This document shows, piece by piece, positions 42,585 through 51,417 of a stretch of 64,000 nucleotides of DNA; position 1 is the first letter of the stretch, and each line of letters opens with the position of its first letter. A model generated the notes under the pieces. It saw only the letters and a list, made by a program, of their open reading frames with translations. It did no database searches and was not told the DNA's origin. The stretch spans positions 3,100,001 to 3,164,000 of the forward strand of contig NZ_FNSA01000003.1 of assembly GCF_900104775.1 (NCBI RefSeq), given 5' to 3'. The position numbers and the translations under genes are program-made. The DNA is from Tsukamurella tyrosinosolvens (GTDB lineage Bacteria; Actinomycetota; Actinomycetes; Mycobacteriales; Mycobacteriaceae).

Positions 42585-44341
42585 AGCCGGGTGGGCCTTT
42601 CAATCGGTGGTGGGTCCAGCGACTCAATCGGTGGTGGGTCCAGCGACGCAGGTAGCGCGTCGGAGGCAGTGCGTCGCCGGTGCTGCGGGAGCAGGCGGTC
42701 GTAGGCCGTAACGCTGGGCAGCGGTCGCCGGTCGGGTGGCAGGCCGGCGATCACCGCCGCGGGGTCTGCGAGCCGTCGTTGGGTGAGGCTGACAACTCGT
42801 TGCTCGCGTCGTTCGGCATGGCGATCGAGATGACGGCCAGCGTTGGCCCCACCTGTCTGGTCGGCAGCGACCGAGGCGTGCGCGAGCAGGCGGGCTTCGG
42901 CGCGGCGAGCCTCAACGGCGACGACCTCGGCGCTCACCGCCCCGACCCGCAATGCAGCATCGATGCCGGCGATCACCGCCGCGGCGGGCAGGCTGCGGTG
43001 CAGCAGCAGGACGTCGATCAGCTCGCTGGTGCCGTCGGTGTCGCCGTTGACTCGTCGGGCGGCGGCCCAGAACGCATCATGGCTGGCGGTGAACACCCCG
43101 GCAGCGCGGGCCTGCGCCAACGCCGTTGATCCCGGCAGGGCACCGGGTTTGAACTTGAGCACCTCGAGGTAGTGGTCGAGGTCGATCTTCGCGGTGCCGC
43201 GGCCGGCGACCCGTGGATGCCGCGCGACCAGGGTCCGGCCGTCGTAGACCAGCAGCTGGGAGGCTTGTAGTGAGACGCGGACTCGGCGGCCGATCAGGTG
43301 CGCCGGCACCGAATACTTCACCATCCGAACGGTGATCATCGCCGACCGATCGACCCGTGGTGTGAGGATCAGGCCCGGGTCGAAATCCTCCACCGGCAGC
43401 GGCGCGAGCGCTGCTCGGTCGTGCTCGTAGTCCTGGCCGATGGTGCGCAGTCGTCCGTCGATCCGGCGGCCCTCGTCGCGGTCCTCCCAGGCTTTGATCT
43501 GCTCGTTGAGCTCATCGAGGGACTCGACCTGCGGCATTGGGGTCAGCCGGTTGCGGCGGAACCATCCGACCTCGCCTTCAACGCCGCCCTTCTCGTGCGC
43601 CCCGGCGATGCCGGGCTGGCAGTAGAACGGATCGAATCCGTAGTGCGAGTGAAACAACGTCCACCGCGGGTTCTCCTGTCGCCGCCGGTCTCCGCCCTGC
43701 AGGACCGCGACCACCGCCGAGGTGAGATTGTCGTAGCGGATATGCCGGGTCGGGACCCCGCCGAGCTCGCGGAACGCCTCGACGTGCCCTTCGAGGAACG
43801 CTTCCTGCCCGCCGGTCGGATAGACCCGGTGAATGGCCTTGCCCGAGTGCGAGAGCCGGTAGACGAACATGTGGCACTTGGTCTTCACCCCGCCCAGGAT
43901 CACCCAGACCTCGCCGAAGTCGACCTCCGCCTCCGCGCCCGGGGCGTGGTCCTGGGCGATGAACACCTCCGTCCGGCGGCCGGCCTCCACCTCGATCTGC
44001 GCCCGCCGGACCCGCACGTAGTCCCGCACCGTCGAATACGACAACTCGACCGCATCGTGCTCGATCGCCAGGCGTTCCCGGATCCGCGTCGCGGTGTGCC
44101 GCTGCTTACGCGGAGCATCCAGATCCGACCGCAACATCTCATCAATCGCCGCCTTGAACCGGTCCAACCGCGGCGACGACCGCTCCGGCGTCTTCCGCGG
44201 CGGCGGCTCCGCCGATGACAACGCCTGCCGCACCGTCCTCCGGTGCACGCCATGCTTGCGAGCCAACGCCCGGATACTCATGCCCTCGACCCGGGCGTCC
44301 CGCCGGATCTGCGCGAACAGCTCCACCTTCGATCCCATCAT
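42581..44341 (-). CDS. istA: IstA transposase of the IS21 element
   Basis: A 586-residue DDE transposase. The N-terminal helix-turn-helix (SIRALARKHGVHRRTVRQAL) binds the terminal repeats. The catalytic core is around residues 130-290 (QDHAPGAEAEVDFGEVW with the first Asp; RYDNLTSAVV with the second; EKGGVEGEVGWFRRN with the Glu). The C-terminal region is the Mu-like beta-barrel. Only ~146 bases separate its start from the right end of the element. No disruption seen. Confidence 0.95.
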   Translation of the reverse strand: MMGSKVELFAQIRRDARVEGMSIRALARKHGVHRRTVRQALSSAEPPPRKTPERSSPRLDRFKAAIDEMLRSDLDAPRKQRHTATRIRERLAIEHDAVELSYSTVRDYVRVRRAQIEVEAGRRTEVFIAQDHAPGAEAEVDFGEVWVILGGVKTKCHMFVYRLSHSGKAIHRVYPTGGQEAFLEGHVEAFRELGGVPTRHIRYDNLTSAVVAVLQGGDRRRQENPRWTLFHSHYGFDPFYCQPGIAGAHEKGGVEGEVGWFRRNRLTPMPQVESLDELNEQIKAWEDRDEGRRIDGRLRTIGQDYEHDRAALAPLPVEDFDPGLILTPRVDRSAMITVRMVKYSVPAHLIGRRVRVSLQASQLLVYDGRTLVARHPRVAGRGTAKIDLDHYLEVLKFKPGALPGSTALAQARAAGVFTASHDAFWAAARRVNGDTDGTSELIDVLLLHRSLPAAAVIAGIDAALRVGAVSAEVVAVEARRAEARLLAHASVAADQTGGANAGRHLDRHAERREQRVVSLTQRRLADPAAVIAGLPPDRRPLPSVTAYDRLLPQHRRRTASDALPASLDPPPIESLDPPPIERPTRL

Positions 44342-44487
44342 TGGCCACCACCTGCTTCGGCTCGGAAACGATGTTCACGAGCAACCATCAGGTGGGGCCA
44401 GATCAAACCGTCGCAACACCACCGGCGAGTCGCAAACGGGGCCAGGTCTAGCCGTCGAGCCGGGGCCTCTTCAAGCTGTCATAGCCA

Positions 44488-45291
44488 ATCGCCTCCAAGA
44501 CCACCGATGAAGGCCTGGCGATCTACGTGATCCGCATGACCGACGAGGCGGCTGCCAAGGTCGCAGTCTCCGACTTCCGAACGGAAGGAAAGGCAACCGA
44601 GGCTATACCCGACCGGGCAGACCTCGCAGTACGGAAGATGCCGCCGAACGACACGTTCAAGTACACCCGGTTCACGGCACTCACGTCCGTCGGTCCCCAC
44701 TTGATCATCGCGTCACCCTGGGGGACGGACGAGAACAAGGCCCGCAGCCTCATCGCCAAGACCGTCGACGCTCAGCGTGACCTACTCGCAGGGTTCACTT
44801 CCCCAGGGTCCAGTGACCTGGCAGGCCTGCCTCTCGACAAGGACGGGATCGTCAGCCTCACGGTCGTCCCAGACCAAGGGGAGGCCGGATTCTTCGACGC
44901 CGTCTACGGGTTCCACGAGCAACGCACGAGCCGGCACAGGGACGACAACCCGATCACCGCTGGCAAGATCTTCGCCGACACCGGGATGGATCTCGTCGGA
45001 CACGGAAAGAACACCGTGTACCGCACGCGAGACTATGCAGCAGCGCAGCAGTTCATCGACCGTGTCGCGAGCGAATGGCTGGACAAGCTGCCCTCAGCAC
45101 GCTCATTCGCAGTCGAGGGACTGCCTACCGCCAAATGCCGCAGCCACACGCTATGGGTCGGCTCCGACACCCCTCGCTACACCTGCTATATCGCAGTCGG
45201 CCGATACATTTCGGCGTTCACCGACAACCAAGCCGCACGAGTCCGCCAGGTGACCTCCGCGGCATACCTCATCTTGAAGGACGCGAAGTAG
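44488..45291 (+). pseudogene. DUF7373-type lipoprotein 2, C-terminal part
   Basis: Starts with the duplicated ATCGCC and reads SKTTDEGLAIYVIRM onward in the frame that continues the 41060 piece. It has the family's central KDGIVSLTV motif, GMDLVGHGKNTVYR, and the terminal C...YxCYIAVGRYIS...QVTSAAYLILKDAK. Without its signal peptide it cannot be exported, so the copy is inactive although both halves are otherwise undamaged. Confidence 0.85.
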
Positions 45292-45473
45292 CCCACTGCG
45301 GGGCCCGGATAACGCTGGACACGAACGAGATTGACCGCCTCTCCACGCGCTTCTCGGCAGTCCCCACGCCCCGCGGACAAGACCCACCCGCCATTGGCGC
45401 GGCCAAGCCAGAGACAACCGTCCTTCAAGCGACAGTCGAGAATGTGCACCAACGGCGACAACGAGGAGCAAAG

Positions 45474-46655
45474 ATGACACGGCGGGTACTCATCGCGATC
45501 GGCCTGGCGCTGTCGGTGGCGCTTGCAGGCTGCTCGGCCGGCGTCCCTGGTACGCCAGTCGCTGACCCTAGCGCGGGGGTGAGACTCGATACCGGCAACT
45601 TCCCGACGACGCCGCGCGTTGTTGGCCCCAGACGTGCCGACGACGCGCGTGTGCAAGGAAGCAACGCGCTCTTGGACTACCTGGTGTCCCCTGCCGAGTT
45701 AGACGCTCGGTTCGATGAAGGTGCGTACGTTCCGATCCCGGTGTTGCCGGACGCCGCGATGATGCCGCTGTCACTCGGGACCCGGATGATGAGCGCCTTC
45801 TGGGGGCACGTCGGTGCCGTCAACACCGCCCAGAAGATCAAGGGTGAGAGCGCGACGACGCTTGAGCAGCAGATGAACACAGTCGTCGTACGGTTCGCGA
45901 ATCCGGCGGCAGCTGCGGCGGCGCTGGACACTCTGCGCTCACGATTCGCTTCGGCCACCGGTGCGGGGGCACCGCTGGTGAAGTATCCGGCGGCGTTCGA
46001 GGGTGGCACGCCGGAGAAGATCGGTGGATCGCCGATGTTCTGGGTGCAGCACAAGGAGTACCTGGCGGGAGCCGGGTTCGTCAACGTTCAGAATCGCGAG
46101 ACCGTTGAGCGCCTTGCGACCGCGTACTTCGACCAACAACTCCCCCGACTTGACCAGGTCCCGTTCTCCGCGAACGCGACCGCCAACTACCCCGATGCGG
46201 ATCGTGACGGGATCATGCGACGGACGCGGTTGGCGAACGCCAACCCGAACGGGGTGTACTACTCCACCGGCTGGATGACATCCCATGCCTGGGCGATGGC
46301 GACATCGGGAAGCTGGAAGCAGAAGACCGACCTGTACCGACGAGCCGGGATCGACCTGGTCGGGCACAGCGCGAACACGATCTTTCGCGCCACTGAGCCC
46401 GAAGGGGCGCAACTGTTCAAGCGCCTCGACCAAGAGGCACCCAAGTTGGCGGGTGAGCGCGAGGAGGCGGCAGCGCCTGGGGTGCCCGGCTCGTGGTGCA
46501 TTTCGGCACTCACCGACGCGAACGGTGCGGAGCGCCGCTACTACGCGTGCTCGGTAGTCGACGGGCGATACATCGCGGTCGATGACGCCTCGACGTTGGC
46601 TGCCGCACAGCAGGGCGTCGCTGCCTCCTACCTCGTCCTCAAAGCCACCAAGTGA
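45474..46655 (+). CDS. DUF7373-type lipoprotein 3
   Basis: A 393-residue lipoprotein starting at ATG 45474 with GAGGAG six bases upstream. Signal peptide with lipobox (SVALAGC) and then VRLDTGNFPTTPRVVGP, the clearest example of the family hallmark in the window. Later conserved segments are MMPLSLGTRMMSAFWGHVG, DADRDGIMRRTRLAN, AGIDLVGHSANTIFRAT and the C-terminal VDGRYIAVDDASTLAAAQQG. The 175 bases upstream of its start repeat the leader of lipoprotein 1. Probably exposed at the outer face of the membrane; ligand unknown. Confidence 0.85.
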   Translation: MTRRVLIAIGLALSVALAGCSAGVPGTPVADPSAGVRLDTGNFPTTPRVVGPRRADDARVQGSNALLDYLVSPAELDARFDEGAYVPIPVLPDAAMMPLSLGTRMMSAFWGHVGAVNTAQKIKGESATTLEQQMNTVVVRFANPAAAAAALDTLRSRFASATGAGAPLVKYPAAFEGGTPEKIGGSPMFWVQHKEYLAGAGFVNVQNRETVERLATAYFDQQLPRLDQVPFSANATANYPDADRDGIMRRTRLANANPNGVYYSTGWMTSHAWAMATSGSWKQKTDLYRRAGIDLVGHSANTIFRATEPEGAQLFKRLDQEAPKLAGEREEAAAPGVPGSWCISALTDANGAERRYYACSVVDGRYIAVDDASTLAAAQQGVAASYLVLKATK

Positions 46656-46734
46656 TCCGGCGACGGGGACTGATACTTGATCAGCCTGGCGTTCGCGGCA
46701 GTGCTGACCGGTTCGTCGCGGGCATACTCGTCAT

Positions 46735-47199
46735 ATGACCGCGGAGCAGGAGCAGGCTCTGCGCGATGCCGGGTCGTTCGTCGAGTCGATGCCGCTCGTG
46801 ATGGAGCGCGCCTCTACGAAGACGGTCCTCATCTACCTCGACATCGTCCGAACCAGCCTCACCACGAAGGAAGCAGGGGACCGTCTAGGTGTCTCGGAGG
46901 GTCGCATTCGCCAGCGAGCGGGAGATCGCACCCTGTTCTCGATCAGTCACAACCACCGCAGGCTATTCCCCGCGTTCCAGTTCACGGAGGACGGCGAACT
47001 CCCGGGGTGGGCCCACGTAGCCCCGCACATCCCCGAGGGAACCCAGGCCGTTGCCGCTGTTCGCTTCATGACGTGGAAGCACGTGGACCTGCATCTGCAT
47101 GGCGATCCGATGTCTCCGGTCGAGTGGCTGAGTACCGGACGGTCGCCGTCCGAGCTGGCGGACCTTGTCGACGACACCTTCGCTCCGGTGGACATGTAG
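46735..47199 (+). CDS. Xre/MbcA-like antitoxin or DNA-binding protein, orphan
   Basis: A 154-residue protein. A helix-turn-helix-like region TKEAGDRLGVSEGRIRQRAG lies near residue 45 and the C-terminus SPVEWLSTGRSPSELADLVD resembles the DUF2384-type toxin-binding domain of Xre/MbcA antitoxins (PxxWLxxG). No RES-type toxin is adjacent. There is no ribosome-binding site; CATACT at 46723-46728 suits a -10 box placing transcription start at the ATG, so the mRNA is probably leaderless. Confidence 0.6.
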   Translation: MTAEQEQALRDAGSFVESMPLVMERASTKTVLIYLDIVRTSLTTKEAGDRLGVSEGRIRQRAGDRTLFSISHNHRRLFPAFQFTEDGELPGWAHVAPHIPEGTQAVAAVRFMTWKHVDLHLHGDPMSPVEWLSTGRSPSELADLVDDTFAPVDM

Positions 47200-47335
47200 G
47201 CCTGGCGCACGGCAGAGCCGTCGCGACCTCCAGGTTCCGCGCCTACCGCCAGTGCCATCACCCGAAGCCTGATCACATCCAGCCAAGGCAGCCCGTGTGG
47301 GAGTATGGCCAGCTCGCCCCCTCTCGAGCTACCAA

Positions 47336-47971
47336 TCAGTACGAAACTCCCTTCTGCCTCATTTGGTCATTGGTCGGCACTGCTGTCTTCCCCACGAGAT
47401 CGCGTGTCGTCTCTCGATAGCCACGGATCAAGACAACGAAGCCATTGAGTCGATCCTTGTACGCCTGGTCCATTTCAGGGAACTCCTGCCGGTCCGAGTT
47501 GCGCCCCTGAAAGGACCCGAAATACTTGATGAACTCCTCGCGGTGGCCGTTGATAGACCGCTCAAGCGACTTAGCCTCGGCTTGAAGGTTCTTTGGAATA
47601 ACTAGGTGGATTCTGGTTATCGCGAGCGTGGTTATGCGGCTCCGCTCGTGAAGAAGAGCCTCACACTCTTCGTAAACCCTCCTGGATTCGGCGGCGTTTC
47701 CGCGCGGCAGAATCTCCAGCTTAGCCCTGACCTGCCCCATGATTCGCAGCTCGTCGCTAATTCCCCCCACCAGTTCGACCGCAGCGTCGGTAACTTGATC
47801 TTCATGATGGTTCCGAATGTTGTCTCTAGCTATCTGCTTGGTTGCTTCCCGATTCTGTTCTGCTACCGCCTGCGAAGAGCGAATACTACGACCAGAAGTG
47901 ACAAGGCTGACAACCAACGCAAAGAGCGCGACGGCGGTGGATAGAAGTTGCGTCCAGGTAAGTGTTTGCAT
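47336..47971 (-). CDS. Membrane-anchored coiled-coil protein
   Basis: A 211-residue protein with one N-terminal membrane helix (LLSTAVALFALVVSLVTSG) followed by a long charged helical region (SSQAVAEQNREATKQIARDN; EDQVTDAAVELVGGISDELR). The base composition is lower in GC than the neighbours. This type-II-like topology recurs in the proteins at 53582 and 56073. No family recognised; the orientation places the bulk in the cytoplasm by the positive-inside rule, but only weakly. Confidence 0.6.
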   Translation of the reverse strand: MQTLTWTQLLSTAVALFALVVSLVTSGRSIRSSQAVAEQNREATKQIARDNIRNHHEDQVTDAAVELVGGISDELRIMGQVRAKLEILPRGNAAESRRVYEECEALLHERSRITTLAITRIHLVIPKNLQAEAKSLERSINGHREEFIKYFGSFQGRNSDRQEFPEMDQAYKDRLNGFVVLIRGYRETTRDLVGKTAVPTNDQMRQKGVSY

Positions 47972-48017
47972 CACAGGATTGAAGCATGCGTCGCGCGCCG
48001 AGCGCGATCGAGCCGTG

Positions 48018-48260
48018 TCAACGCCTGCGCTGATCCACGTTCAGCTGCTTCCTGCCTTCGCCTCCTGCGATTGTCCTCAAGTAGAAGACTGCAAGCTGCT
48101 GCTCCCACCCGTCCACGATGTCGTCGAGTCCAACGATCCGAGCCTCCTCGGGCAAGACAGCGGCAAGGTGGTGCGCGGCAGCCGCATGGGTCTCATCAAC
48201 CTTCCGTGCGGCCACAGCGTCCGCTCGGATCACCCGCCAGCTTCGAGCGCCACCCGTCAT
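48018..48260 (-). CDS. Small hypothetical protein, last gene of the SpdB-like operon
   Basis: An 80-residue protein. ATG 48260 overlaps the upstream stop as ATGA, which decides the start over the longer frame. RSWRVIRADAVAARKVDETH then a helical and beta stretch (AVLPEEARIVGLDDIVDGWE). No family recognised. Confidence 0.55.
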   Translation of the reverse strand: MTGGARSWRVIRADAVAARKVDETHAAAAHHLAAVLPEEARIVGLDDIVDGWEQQLAVFYLRTIAGGEGRKQLNVDQRRR

Positions 48261-48589
48261 ACGGACACCTGCCGGTACCACTTCTCGAACTTCAGAACGA
48301 ACTCCGGGAAGCTACGAAACGCGCCTGCCGCCAGATCTCGGGCCAACTTCTCGTGCTGGTACTCATCGATGCGTTCGCGAACCCAGTCTTGGTCTACCAC
48401 TGCCCCGATGGCTGCTTCGCGTAGCGCGATGCGGAGCTCGGCGGCGTCACGCAGAAGCTCGGCTTCGTCATCGTCGGCGAGCACAAACCACAGATCGTTC
48501 GCGGTACGGCTTCGTGCCGAGCAGGCGGCCAGATAGCGGCGCGCGGATTCGAGGGCTTCGACCGCGTCCTGTCTTGATCGAAAGTTCAC
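48257..48589 (-). CDS. Small helical hypothetical protein in the SpdB-like operon
   Basis: A 110-residue helical protein (QDAVEALESARRYLAACSAR; DEAELLRDAAELRIALREAA) with no membrane helix. It overlaps both neighbours by 4 bases. Such small genes often accompany DUF2637/SpdB-like genes on actinobacterial mobile elements. Function unknown. Confidence 0.6.
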   Translation of the reverse strand: MNFRSRQDAVEALESARRYLAACSARSRTANDLWFVLADDDEAELLRDAAELRIALREAAIGAVVDQDWVRERIDEYQHEKLARDLAAGAFRSFPEFVLKFEKWYRQVSV

Positions 48590-49410
48590 GCGGCCACCTC
48601 TTCCCGGAGCTTCTCGATGGTCCTAACGGTCCCCTGGGCGACCCCGGCGGCGAGCCCTGCGGCCTTCTGCCCCTTGCCATCGGCTCGCGCGGCGAGAACC
48701 GCGGTGATCACATTGATCGGCTGGTTGGTGCGCCCAGTCGCAGCGATCAACTCGGCCAGCGCCCAGTGATCACCGCGGGGATCAGTTCGATCATCAGGCT
48801 GATCAGCGCCGGGCTCTACCAGGCACACGGGAACTTCGGAGTGGGGCTCGATGATCACCGGGTCCAGCTCGCCGGCCCGCGGCTGATCACCCTCGTGACC
48901 TGCTCCGATCAGCGGCAGATCAACCGTCTGATCAACAATGATCGACTCGGTGATCGGGTGACCAGGCCCGGTAGTCACCTGATGATCATCGATCAGTTGG
49001 TGAGCGGCAGGCTGGATAGTCTCCGCCTCGATGCGACCCAGGACCACGAGTGCCAGCGCGGTCGTAGCCAGCCCACCATCGAGCATCAAGGGGATCAGGG
49101 CGGCGTCGAGTGGCCCGTACCCGTAGCTCTCCGCGAGGTCTCGCACCGCCGCGAACGAGACACGCGCAGCCCCGATGGCGATCAGCGCGACGGTCACGAG
49201 GATCGCCCAGTACGTGACACCGCTGGTGCGGATCCGACCCCACAAGCCGACCAGGTGGGTGAAGGCGAGGAGGGCAATCGGCGCGGCGACTGCCATGATC
49301 CGCGGCCCGATCCCCGGGTGCGCGTGGGCCACGTTCGCCGCTACCGACGCGGCGGTGCCGACGATCAGGAGCGCCCAGAGGTATCGGCGGACTGTGCTCG
49401 TGTGCGTCAT
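48586..49410 (-). CDS. DUF2637/SpdB-like membrane protein with C-terminal HTH
   Basis: A 274-residue protein. Four membrane helices occupy residues ~8-125 (YLWALLIVGTAASVAANVAH is the typical DUF2637 start; AILVTVALIAIGAARVSFAA is the third). A Pro/Asp-rich linker follows, and the C-terminus (GQKAAGLAAGVAQGTVRTIE) is a helix-turn-helix. DUF2637 proteins resemble the Spd spread proteins of actinobacterial conjugative plasmids, so the gene hints at conjugative ancestry. No FtsK/TraB-type translocase was found in the window. It overlaps both neighbours by 4 bases. Confidence 0.78.
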   Translation of the reverse strand: MTHTSTVRRYLWALLIVGTAASVAANVAHAHPGIGPRIMAVAAPIALLAFTHLVGLWGRIRTSGVTYWAILVTVALIAIGAARVSFAAVRDLAESYGYGPLDAALIPLMLDGGLATTALALVVLGRIEAETIQPAAHQLIDDHQVTTGPGHPITESIIVDQTVDLPLIGAGHEGDQPRAGELDPVIIEPHSEVPVCLVEPGADQPDDRTDPRGDHWALAELIAATGRTNQPINVITAVLAARADGKGQKAAGLAAGVAQGTVRTIEKLREEVAA

Positions 49411-49703
49411 ACCGCCGTCGCCTTCAACCGCGATGTGTGCCGCATCGCGTCGTGGACGCTGTCTGAGACCGTTGCGAGTGCGCCGCCGACAGCGAGGAAT
49501 GCCCTCTGGGCTGTCGCAATGCAGTCGGCGGCCGCAAGCTCGGACCCGAGATCGTCGACGCCTAGTTGGCCCGGATCTAGGGCTGCGTACGCGTGACGGA
49601 TGTCTTTGAGCTGATGCCGCGCAGTGGCGACTGCGTCGAGGAGCTGCACGACGTGCGTATGCAACTCGGCGGGGTCGACGGTGTCAGTGATGCTTGTTCG
49701 CAT
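49407..49703 (-). CDS. Small helical protein, first gene of the SpdB-like operon
   Basis: A 98-residue all-helical protein (LHTHVVQLLDAVATARHQLK; DCIATAQRAFLAVGGALATV). It overlaps the DUF2637 gene by 4 bases and opens the leftward operon of four genes. No family recognised. Confidence 0.6.
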   Translation of the reverse strand: MRTSITDTVDPAELHTHVVQLLDAVATARHQLKDIRHAYAALDPGQLGVDDLGSELAAADCIATAQRAFLAVGGALATVSDSVHDAMRHTSRLKATAV

Positions 49704-49848
49704 CTATGTCAGGGTACTCGCGGACAGGATGAAACATGTTGAGCCAGTTGAATGTCAACTTCGGCCGACCTGCGCCACGGCGTCTCTGGTCCACCGCCAC
49801 ATCGATATGTCACGGCGCCCTTCAGCAGCACGTTACGGGCTTGCTTCA

Positions 49849-49885
49849 GGGTGTGCTTGCAGCCTGCAGGCAAGCAAGCACGCCC
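49849..49885. repeat. Hairpin with GGCAAGCAAGCA repeat
   Basis: GGGTGTGCTTGC (49849-49860) pairs with GCAAGCACGCCC (49874-49885) with one G-T pair, loop of 13 bases. It lies between the leftward operon and lipoprotein 4. The 12-mer GGCAAGCAAGCA (49869-49880) recurs at 51254-51265, on the other side of lipoprotein 4. Confidence 0.6.
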
Positions 49886-49940
49886 CAATCCAAGCGACGG
49901 TTAGCCGAAACATAAGGAGAAACCGTGTATGAACTAGTTC

Positions 49941-51203
49941 ATGGAACGGGGAGGGCGGGGCCTGCTGTCGGTGCTGGTCGCACTTACGCTGGGCGCTGCG
50001 GCGTGCTCAAGTGAGGTTGCCGGGACGCCAGTAACGGATGAGTCGTCGAAGCTCAGCGGTCTCGATACTGGCAACTACGCGACTCAGCCGCGCACAGACG
50101 TCACAACGGCGGCCAAACCTCGTGATGCCTGGTATCAGGTCGGGCTTACCATCGGCGATCGGGTTGTGAATCCTCGTGAAGTCGCGGGCGACCTCAGCTT
50201 GGGCGTGAAGCCGGGCGGGTCGATGTCGGTGATCGTTCCCAATGACTTCTTCGCCGGTGCAACGACGGTGTTCCGCCCGCAGCAACAAGCAGCTCTGAAC
50301 AGCGTGCCCCTTCAAGCGGGATTCGTCGCGGCGCTGGGCGGGCGTAGTACCGCCGGCACATCTGGATCCGGACTGGACAGAGTTGTACGGACGGCCATCG
50401 TCCGATACGCGGATGAGGCGACCGCACGAAAAGCCTTAGACGCTCTCGTCGCCGCGAGCGGATTCGGAACGTCTCCTCAACGCCCTCCTGTAGCCGATGC
50501 GCGATACGTCGTGGCAGGCAACTTTTCGACAGGGCAATCACAGGTCACCAGCGTTGCGCCCGTCGGCAACTTGCTGGCCATCGGCTCGGCGACCGTCAAA
50601 GGAGAAGATGCCGCGTTCGCGTTGGCAGACAAGGCGCTGGCACTCCAAGTTGCGAAAGCCCGAACCCTGGAGCAGCCACCCAATCCGTCGACCACCGACG
50701 GCATACCGTCCGTGAGGATGGACGTCGCTGGAGTGATGCGGCGGACGATCAAGGCACAGGGGCCCGCGTTGTATCCGTTGCACGACACGACACCCGGGTT
50801 CGGTCTATACACCGGGTACAGGACTCCCTACGTCCAAGGGCTGCTGGACGGAAACGCCGAGGCGATCGAGAACAGATTCGGAATCGACTGGATCGGCGCC
50901 ACACCGGTCGGGGCGGTCTCGCGTTTCCCGGACTCTGCGCGCGCCGAGCAGTGGTTCCAGTTCCAATCCGGTCAAGGTGGCGCGATCGAAGATGTGCCTG
51001 GTGTCCCCGCCACATCGGCGGCGTGCTGGAAGGCTCAGCGGTACACCGACCAAGGCAGCGGAGGCCAAGCAGAGCTCGCGGACTACACGCGATGCGCGGT
51101 CAAGGTCGGTAAGTACGGGAGTTCGGTCACTGCGGCGACCGCCGCTCAAGCGAAGCAGGCTGCGGCCGCCTCGTACTCGATCATGGTGCGCGCCGGCGAC
51201 TGA
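49941..51203 (+). CDS. DUF7373-type lipoprotein 4
   Basis: A 420-residue lipoprotein. The signal peptide ends in LGAAAC (weaker lipobox), followed by SGLDTGNYATQPRTD, the family hallmark. Both alpha/beta halves are present (VRTAIVRYADEATARKALDA; GIDWIGATPVGAVSRFPDSA), with Cys pairs near the C-terminus. The start is odd: the only good ribosome-binding site (AAGGAG, 49914-49919) faces an in-frame ATG at 49929 that reads two codons and an amber stop before the ATG at 49941. Translation may therefore start by reinitiation. It is flanked by GGCAAGCAAGCA repeats, as if it had been inserted as a cassette. Confidence 0.82.
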   Translation: MERGGRGLLSVLVALTLGAAACSSEVAGTPVTDESSKLSGLDTGNYATQPRTDVTTAAKPRDAWYQVGLTIGDRVVNPREVAGDLSLGVKPGGSMSVIVPNDFFAGATTVFRPQQQAALNSVPLQAGFVAALGGRSTAGTSGSGLDRVVRTAIVRYADEATARKALDALVAASGFGTSPQRPPVADARYVVAGNFSTGQSQVTSVAPVGNLLAIGSATVKGEDAAFALADKALALQVAKARTLEQPPNPSTTDGIPSVRMDVAGVMRRTIKAQGPALYPLHDTTPGFGLYTGYRTPYVQGLLDGNAEAIENRFGIDWIGATPVGAVSRFPDSARAEQWFQFQSGQGGAIEDVPGVPATSAACWKAQRYTDQGSGGQAELADYTRCAVKVGKYGSSVTAATAAQAKQAAAASYSIMVRAGD

Positions 51204-51253
51204 CTGGTGAAGCTGTTCGCGAAAGAATGTCCTGGTCAGGCTGCATGTTTGCT

Positions 51254-51278
51254 GGCAAGCAAGCATGCTGGCCTGCTG
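51254..51278. repeat. Repeat cluster GGCAAGCAAGCA and GCTGGCCTGCTG
   Basis: GGCAAGCAAGCA (51254-51265) matches 49869-49880 and GCTGGCCTGCTG (51267-51278) matches 38366-38377. The surrounding 51245-51310 is full of overlapping GCTGGC/GCCAGC and CAAGCAAGC words. It lies in the 214-base gap between lipoprotein 4 and large protein B. Confidence 0.55.
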
Positions 51279-51417
51279 TCATGCCAGCCTGACAGCAGCC
51301 ATACAAGCAAGCCGATAGTCCGCCTCTAATCTGTTGATCACTTTGCGCGCCACAGTCGTTCGATGTCAGGGACTCGACGTAGCGTGCACTCAAAGTCGTC
51401 AATGATGGAGGTGCAGA

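Larger units (their letters stand above)
41423..44487. mobile_element. IS21-family insertion sequence, 3,065 bp
   Basis: The terminal inverted repeats begin TGGCTATG on both sides, and 22 of the first 28 bases match. The element is flanked by a 6-bp duplication ATCGCC (41417-41422 and 44488-44493). It carries istA and istB on the minus strand with the 4-base overlap usual for this family, and a short plus-strand ORF at the left end. Ends and frame restoration are exact, so the insertion looks recent. Confidence 0.92.

Noticed and set aside
41423-44487. IS21 element carrying resistance cargo
   Set aside because: Only istA, istB and one 83-codon frame fit between the terminal repeats; no resistance gene is present.
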